Shown here piece after piece: positions 60,106 through 64,000 of a stretch of DNA of 64,000 nucleotides (within the stretch, counting starts at the first letter, position 1; the number at the start of each line of letters is the position of its first letter). Made by a program: the position numbers and the translations under genes. This DNA is from Leucobacter komagatae. GTDB lineage: Bacteria; Actinomycetota; Actinomycetes; Actinomycetales; Microbacteriaceae. The stretch is from NCBI RefSeq assembly GCF_000834055.1, contig NZ_JXSQ01000003.1, forward strand, positions 186,001-250,000. The letters are read 5' to 3'. The notes beneath the pieces are model-generated. The model worked only from the letters and a program-made list of their open reading frames with translations. It was not told the origin of the DNA and made no database searches.

Positions 60106-61116
60106 GTGAAACTTTCACACGTACTTCTGCCCACAGCTATCGTTGGCGCGCTGCTGCTTTCCGGCTGCGGCGCGAGCGGTGGCCCCACCAAGGACGCTTC
60201 GGGCGATGAGTGCCTCGCGTCCGGCTCCGCCAGCGAGTCCATCGAAGTCAAGGGCGACACCGGTGTTGACCTTGAAATCACCAGCAAGCTGCCGCTGAAG
60301 GCCGACAAGCTTGAGCGTTCGGTCCTCACCGAGGGCGAGGGCAAGGTCATCGAAGACGGGCAGACAGTGGATGTCGCGCTCTCGCTCTTCAACGGCAAGG
60401 ACGGGACGGTCTTGCAGCAGCAGCCCGAAGCCCCAATGCCGTTCACCAAGGGCGCACTCGTTGGCTGGGCAAATGACGCGTTCCGCTGCGCGGTACCCGG
60501 CCAGCAGGTCGCGATCACAGCGTCGTTCGCTGAGATGTACGAGGGCGCGGAGCCCGAGCAGATGGGTCTCACGGACGTCACCAACAAGGACGCCATCGTC
60601 GCGGTCATGGAATTCGGCAAGATCGAAGATTCGGTCGCGGAGCCCGGCACGCTTGAGCCGGGCGACCTGCTGAAGAAGGCCGAGGGCAAGGCGCAGGCAG
60701 CACCGAAGGGCTTCCCGACGGTGAAGCTTGCTGACAACGGCGAGCCGACCATCACCATCCCCGAGGGCGTCGAGCCGCCGAGCGAGCTCTCGGTTGCGAC
60801 CCTCATCGAGGGTGACGGTGACGTCGTCGAGCCGGGCGATCGCGTGTACGTGAACTACCGCGGCATCATCTGGAGCACCGGCGAAGAGTTTGACTCGAGC
60901 TGGAGCCGCGGCGAGCCGATCCCGTTCCGCACCAACGAGGTCATCGGTGGCTTCACCAAGGCGCTGGAGGGCCAGAAGGTCGGCTCCCAGGTCATCTCGA
61001 TCGTGCCCGCAGAAGACGGCGGCTACGGCGCGGCGCAGCTTGAGAGCATGGGGCACAAGCCGGACGACGTGATGGTCTTCGTGCTCGACATCCTCGGAAC
61101 GGTTCACTCCGAATAA
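60106..61116 (+). CDS. FKBP-type peptidyl-prolyl isomerase lipoprotein (tandem domains)
   Basis: 336 residues. GTG at 60106 with AGGATCC upstream; the frame is open further upstream without a signal. The signal peptide KLSHVLLPTAIVGALLLSG ends at lipidated Cys21. There are two FKBP-like domains. The first (about 85-180) is degenerate (GQTVDVALSLFNGKDGTVLQ). The second (about 225-335) has GDRVYVNYRGIIWSTGEEFD then SSWSRGEPIPF and GFTKALEGQKVGSQ, close to the FKBP consensus. It probably assists folding of exported proteins at the outer face of the membrane. Confidence 0.9.
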   Translation: MKLSHVLLPTAIVGALLLSGCGASGGPTKDASGDECLASGSASESIEVKGDTGVDLEITSKLPLKADKLERSVLTEGEGKVIEDGQTVDVALSLFNGKDGTVLQQQPEAPMPFTKGALVGWANDAFRCAVPGQQVAITASFAEMYEGAEPEQMGLTDVTNKDAIVAVMEFGKIEDSVAEPGTLEPGDLLKKAEGKAQAAPKGFPTVKLADNGEPTITIPEGVEPPSELSVATLIEGDGDVVEPGDRVYVNYRGIIWSTGEEFDSSWSRGEPIPFRTNEVIGGFTKALEGQKVGSQVISIVPAEDGGYGAAQLESMGHKPDDVMVFVLDILGTVHSE

Positions 61117-61139
61117 CCCCGACGGGTCACACCTCCCAG

Positions 61140-61172
61140 CGCGCCTCATGCAGAATAGATGCATGAGGCGCG
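61140..61172 (+). repeat. Inverted repeat spanning the dxr start codon
   Basis: CGCGCCTCATGC (61140-61151) and GCATGAGGCGCG (61161-61172) form a perfect 12-bp stem with a nine-base loop. The right arm includes the proposed ATG of dxr at 61163. It could terminate the upstream gene or hide the dxr start. Confidence 0.7.
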
Positions 61173-62242
61173 TTGTGATTTTGGGGTCAACAGGTTCGAT
61201 CGGTGAGCAGGCGCTCGACGTCATCAGGCGACACCCCGACCGGTTTGAGGTCGTTGGCTTGGTGACGGGGTCAAACGCGGCGCGGCTTGCCGAGCAGGCG
61301 GCGGACTTTGGGGTCGAGCACACCGGGCTTGGCGTGGATGCCGCAGTGCAGCTCGTGCGCGACGTCGACGCAGACGTGGTGCTCAACGGCATCACCGGTT
61401 CCGTCGGTCTCGCGCCGACGATCGCGGCGCTCGAGTCGGGTCGCACCCTCGCGCTCGCGAACAAGGAGTCGCTCATCGTCGGCGGCGACCTCGTGAAGCG
61501 GCTCGCACGGCCCGGGCAGATCGTGCCCGTTGATTCGGAACACTCTGCGCTTGCGCAGGCGCTCCGGTCAGGCACCAACGAGGAGGTGCGTAGGCTCGTG
61601 CTCACTGCATCCGGTGGGCCTTTCCGCGGACGCACACGCGCGGAGCTTGCGAACGTAACGCCGGCTGAGGCGCTCGCGCACCCGACGTGGGACATGGGCA
61701 GGGTCGTCACAACGAACTCGGCGACCCTCGTGAATAAGGGCCTCGAAGTGATCGAGGCGCACCTGTTGTTCGACGTCGCGTTTGCGCAGATCGATGTCGT
61801 GGTGCATCCGCAGTCGGTCGTGCACTCGATGGTGGAGTTCATCGACGGATCCACCATCGCACAGGCCTCCCCGCCCGACATGCGCCTCCCGATTGCGCTC
61901 GGCCTCACGTGGCCCGAACGGCTCACGAACATTGGTGTGCCGCTTGATTGGACCCAGGCAACGAGTTGGGAATTTGAGCCCGTGGATCACGAAGCGTTCC
62001 CCGCGCTGAACCTCGCCAAGCACGTCGGCGAGGCGCGCGGCACCTACCCTGCAGTGTTCAACGCAGCCAATGAGGAGGCCGTCGACGCCTTCCACGACGG
62101 CAAGATCCCGTTCACCGGTATCGTCGACGCGGTGCGCGAGGTCGTCGACCGGCACGATGCCCCGGCCGACCTGACGCTCGAGTCGCTCGCCGCGGCAGAA
62201 ACCTGGGCTCGGGCCGAGGCGCACCGGGTGTTCGGCGCGTAA
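61163..62242 (+). CDS. dxr: 1-deoxy-D-xylulose 5-phosphate reductoisomerase
   Basis: About 359 residues from the ATG at 61163 (MRRVVILG); an ATG at 61148 would add five residues. The second step of the MEP isoprenoid pathway, NADPH-dependent. Motifs: GSTGSIG for the cofactor, ANKESLIVGG, VDSEHSAL and TASGGPFRG. The flexible active-site lid region HPTWDMGRVVTTNSATLVNK and a C-terminal helical domain follow. The usual neighbours rip/ispG are not here. Confidence 0.96.
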   Translation: MRRVVILGSTGSIGEQALDVIRRHPDRFEVVGLVTGSNAARLAEQAADFGVEHTGLGVDAAVQLVRDVDADVVLNGITGSVGLAPTIAALESGRTLALANKESLIVGGDLVKRLARPGQIVPVDSEHSALAQALRSGTNEEVRRLVLTASGGPFRGRTRAELANVTPAEALAHPTWDMGRVVTTNSATLVNKGLEVIEAHLLFDVAFAQIDVVVHPQSVVHSMVEFIDGSTIAQASPPDMRLPIALGLTWPERLTNIGVPLDWTQATSWEFEPVDHEAFPALNLAKHVGEARGTYPAVFNAANEEAVDAFHDGKIPFTGIVDAVREVVDRHDAPADLTLESLAAAETWARAEAHRVFGA

Positions 62243-62301
62243 GAACCTGCCCAGTCTGCGGATCCGCCCCACCGCCACCCGCCGCCGCGCACGCCAACTT
62301 C

Positions 62302-62360
62302 GTGTCAGTTTGCCCCGGAAACTCGGCCGATCTGGCCGGCAAACCGGGGCAAACTGACAC
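62302..62360. repeat. Long perfect inverted repeat downstream of dxr
   Basis: GTGTCAGTTTGCCCCGG (62302-62318) and its exact complement (62344-62360) form a 17-bp stem. Within the loop, GGCC pairs again. No T-run follows. It may be a transcription terminator for dxr or a dispersed REP-like unit. Confidence 0.75.
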
Positions 62361-62450
62361 CGACTTCGCGGGTGGCACCAAATCGGCGGCGAGTTCCCAC
62401 GGCCGGCAGGGTAGACTCTGGCGTAACAACTGAACACGCCGTTTAGGCAT

Positions 62451-62637
62451 TGCGGGAGAGACCGGGTGAAGCCCGGCGCCGTAGGAGCAAACCCTCCCCG
62501 GGAAACTCTCAGGCACCTGTACCGCAACGCGTAGGCAACTCTGAAAAGCAGCGGGTCGACCGCTCACCGAAGGTGCAAGGGCGCAGGTGTTGTAGTTGAC
62601 ACTCGCTTGAATCTCTCAGGTCACAGTACAGAGCGGG
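62451..62637 (+). promoter_or_regulatory. Tandem glycine riboswitch
   Basis: Two glycine aptamers in series. Aptamer 1 (about 62452-62525) starts GCGGGAGAGACC, has GCCGTAGGAGCAAACC and GAAACTCTCAGGCACC, and closes with CCGC. Aptamer 2 (about 62533-62637) has CACCGAAGGTGCAAGG and GAATCTCTCAGGTCAC. These cores match the conserved family. The expression platform follows directly, then gcvP. Glycine binding should increase expression of the glycine cleavage system. Confidence 0.95.
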
Positions 62638-62687
62638 GAGGATCTTGAGTTGGTCGCGCGCGGCCCTGACATCGGAGATCCTCTTTT
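62638..62687 (+). terminator. Expression platform of the glycine riboswitch
   Basis: GAGGATCT (62638-62645) pairs with AGATCCTC (62676-62683), followed by TTTT. An inner GGTCGCG/CGCGGCC stem extends the hairpin. The right arm contains GGAGAT (62674-62679), the ribosome-binding site for the TTG start at 62686, so the same hairpin could block both transcription and translation. Confidence 0.75.
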
Positions 62688-64000
62688 GACTTCATCAGCC
62701 CCTTCAGTACCCTTCGCAGACCGCCACATCGGTGTCGCGTCTGACGCAGACCAGCGCAGCATGCTCGATGTGCTCGGCTTCGGCACACGCGCAGAACTCG
62801 TCGACGCGGCAGTGCCAGCCGCGATCCGCAGCGAACGCGCGCTCGACCTCCCAGACGCGCTCAGCGAGGAGGGCGTGCTCGCGGAACTCCGCGGCCTGGC
62901 GTCGCAGAACGTCGTGAAGACGCAGCTCATCGGCCAGGGCTTCTACGGTACGCACACGCCGCCAGTGATCCGCCGCAACGTGCTCGAGAGCCCCGCCTGG
63001 TACACCGCCTACACGCCGTACCAGCCCGAGATCTCGCAGGGCCGGCTCGAGGCGCTCCTGAACTTCCAGACGATGGTCGCAGATCTCACCGGGCTCCCCG
63101 TCGCGAACGCATCGATGCTCGACGAAGCGTCCTCAGCCGCAGAAGCAGTGCTGCTCATGCGCCGAGCCAACAAGGCGAAGGCCGACGCGAAGACCGTGAT
63201 CGACGTCAACCTCTTCCCGCAGACCACCGCGGTGATTCAGGGCCGCGCCGAGGCGCTCGGCTTCGAGGTCGAGATTGCGGATCTCTCCCTGGGCCTGCCC
63301 GACGGCGAGATCTCGGGCATCGTGCTGCAGCAGCCAGGCAACGACGGCGCAGTTGTGGATCACTCGGCCGTGATCGCCGCAGCCAAGGAACGCGGCGCGA
63401 TGGTCACCGTCGCAGCGGATCTCCTCGCGCTCACCCTCATCACCTCACCGGGTGAGCAGGGCGCCGACATCGCCGTCGGCAACACGCAGCGCTTCGGAGT
63501 CCCGCTGTTCTTCGGCGGCCCGCACGCGGCCTTCCTCGCCGTGCGCGAGGGCCTCGAGCGTTCCCTCCCGGGCAGGCTCGTCGGCGTTTCGAAGGACGCG
63601 GAGGGCCGCACCGCGTACCGCCTCGCCCTGCAGACCCGCGAGCAGCACATCCGCCGTGAGAAGGCCACGAGCAACATCTGTACCGCGCAGGCGCTGCTCG
63701 CCATCACGGCGTCGATGTACGCCGTCTACCACGGCCCTGATGGGCTGAAGCGGATCGCGCAGCGCACCCACGCGCACACCCGCTCGCTCGCAGCTGCGCT
63801 CACGGGCGCAGGCGTCGAGCTTGCGCGCGATGCGTTCTTCGACACGCTCTGGGCGAGCGTTCCTGGCAAGGCCGCCGCGACCGTCGCCGCAGCGGCAGAA
63901 GCCGGCCTGAACTTCCGTCAGGTCGACGCCGACACCGTCGGCATCGCGTTCGACGAGACCACGACGGCGGCAACCGTCGCAGCGGTCGCTGCGGTGTTCG
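62686..64000 (+). CDS. gcvP: Glycine dehydrogenase (decarboxylating), P protein, 5' part
   Basis: Open from the TTG at 62686 to the window end (438 residues), so the gene is partial. The start has GGAGAT six bases upstream and gives (M)[20 protein letters not shown], the typical GcvP entry. Further motifs: [48 protein letters not shown], and [24 protein letters not shown]-dependent; it decarboxylates glycine and transfers methylamine to the H protein. The PLP lysine lies in the part outside the window. Controlled by the riboswitch just upstream. Confidence 0.97.
   Translation, partial: MTSSAPSVPFADRHIGVASDADQRSMLDVLGFGTRAELVDAAVPAAIRSERALDLPDALSEEGVLAELRGLASQNVVKTQLIGQGFYGTHTPPVIRRNVLESPAWYTAYTPYQPEISQGRLEALLNFQTMVADLTGLPVANASMLDEASSAAEAVLLMRRANKAKADAKTVIDVNLFPQTTAVIQGRAEALGFEVEIADLSLGLPDGEISGIVLQQPGNDGAVVDHSAVIAAAKERGAMVTVAADLLALTLITSPGEQGADIAVGNTQRFGVPLFFGGPHAAFLAVREGLERSLPGRLVGVSKDAEGRTAYRLALQTREQHIRREKATSNICTAQALLAITASMYAVYHGPDGLKRIAQRTHAHTRSLAAALTGAGVELARDAFFDTLWASVPGKAAATVAAAAEAGLNFRQVDADTVGIAFDETTTAATVAAVAAVF

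Noticed and set aside
1-64000. CRISPR array, insertion sequence or prophage
   Set aside because: No regularly spaced repeats, no transposase or phage genes and no terminal inverted repeats were seen anywhere in the window.

Overview
The window looks like a chromosomal segment of a high-GC actinobacterium. Codon third positions are overwhelmingly G or C, GTG and TTG starts are frequent, and genes are packed with ATGA or GTGA overlaps. Peptide transport ATPases are fused DppD-DppF proteins, and the small hypothetical proteins are of actinobacterial type. My best guess is Microbacteriaceae, something close to Leucobacter; this is inference from gene style and cannot be proven from the sequence alone.

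Layout. 1-2117: the tail of an unknown gene, a membrane-anchored Ala/Pro-rich protein and a CPBP-type membrane protease. 2450-20896: three complete peptide-type ABC import systems in tandem (A 2450-7851, B 8144-15197, C 15338-20896), each with a lipoprotein binding protein, two permeases and one fused double ATPase. System B carries an oversized permease, a 25-codon coupled mini-ORF and an inverted PH-domain gene. 21030-26596: typA, a maltokinase-cap-like protein, tRNA-Pro(CGG) with a clear terminator, a leucine-rich-repeat surface protein and several small proteins. 26593-34135: a minus-strand overlapping cluster (ABC ATPase, FtsX-like permease, DMT transporter, glycosyltransferase, alpha/beta hydrolase) facing a histidine kinase/response regulator pair. 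34260-39730: a YjbR-like protein and a fourth peptide ABC system (D) whose fused ATPase is frameshifted. It is divergent from 39878-41281, a TetR DNA-binding domain fused to an aspartate-dehydrogenase-like enzyme.

41289-52409 is the most interesting block. It encodes a TRAP transporter (DctP, DctQ, DctM), an AEC-family carrier, two short-chain dehydrogenases, a double PPC/DUF296 protein and a 2-oxoacid (acetoin-type) dehydrogenase. The dehydrogenase E2 is split into a 75-residue free lipoyl carrier and a catalytic domain without lipoyl or E1/E3-binding domains, coded elsewhere in the block on the other strand. A FadR-type GntR regulator closes the block. An identical 15-bp palindrome (TCTGGTAGAACCAGA) lies in the E2/AEC divergent promoter region and inside the TRAP promoter, so the block reads as one regulon. 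A plausible model is uptake of a hydroxy- or keto-acid, oxidation by the SDRs, and thiamine-dependent cleavage to an acyl-CoA. The substrate is unknown.

52511-64000 is mostly conserved core: a YczE-like membrane protein, a DUF4192 protein, SufS-SufU, a TRIC-like channel, an MFS exporter, rsmI, a tandem-FKBP lipoprotein, dxr, and a tandem glycine riboswitch that controls gcvP (cut by the window end). No insertion sequence, prophage, integrase, rRNA or CRISPR array was seen.
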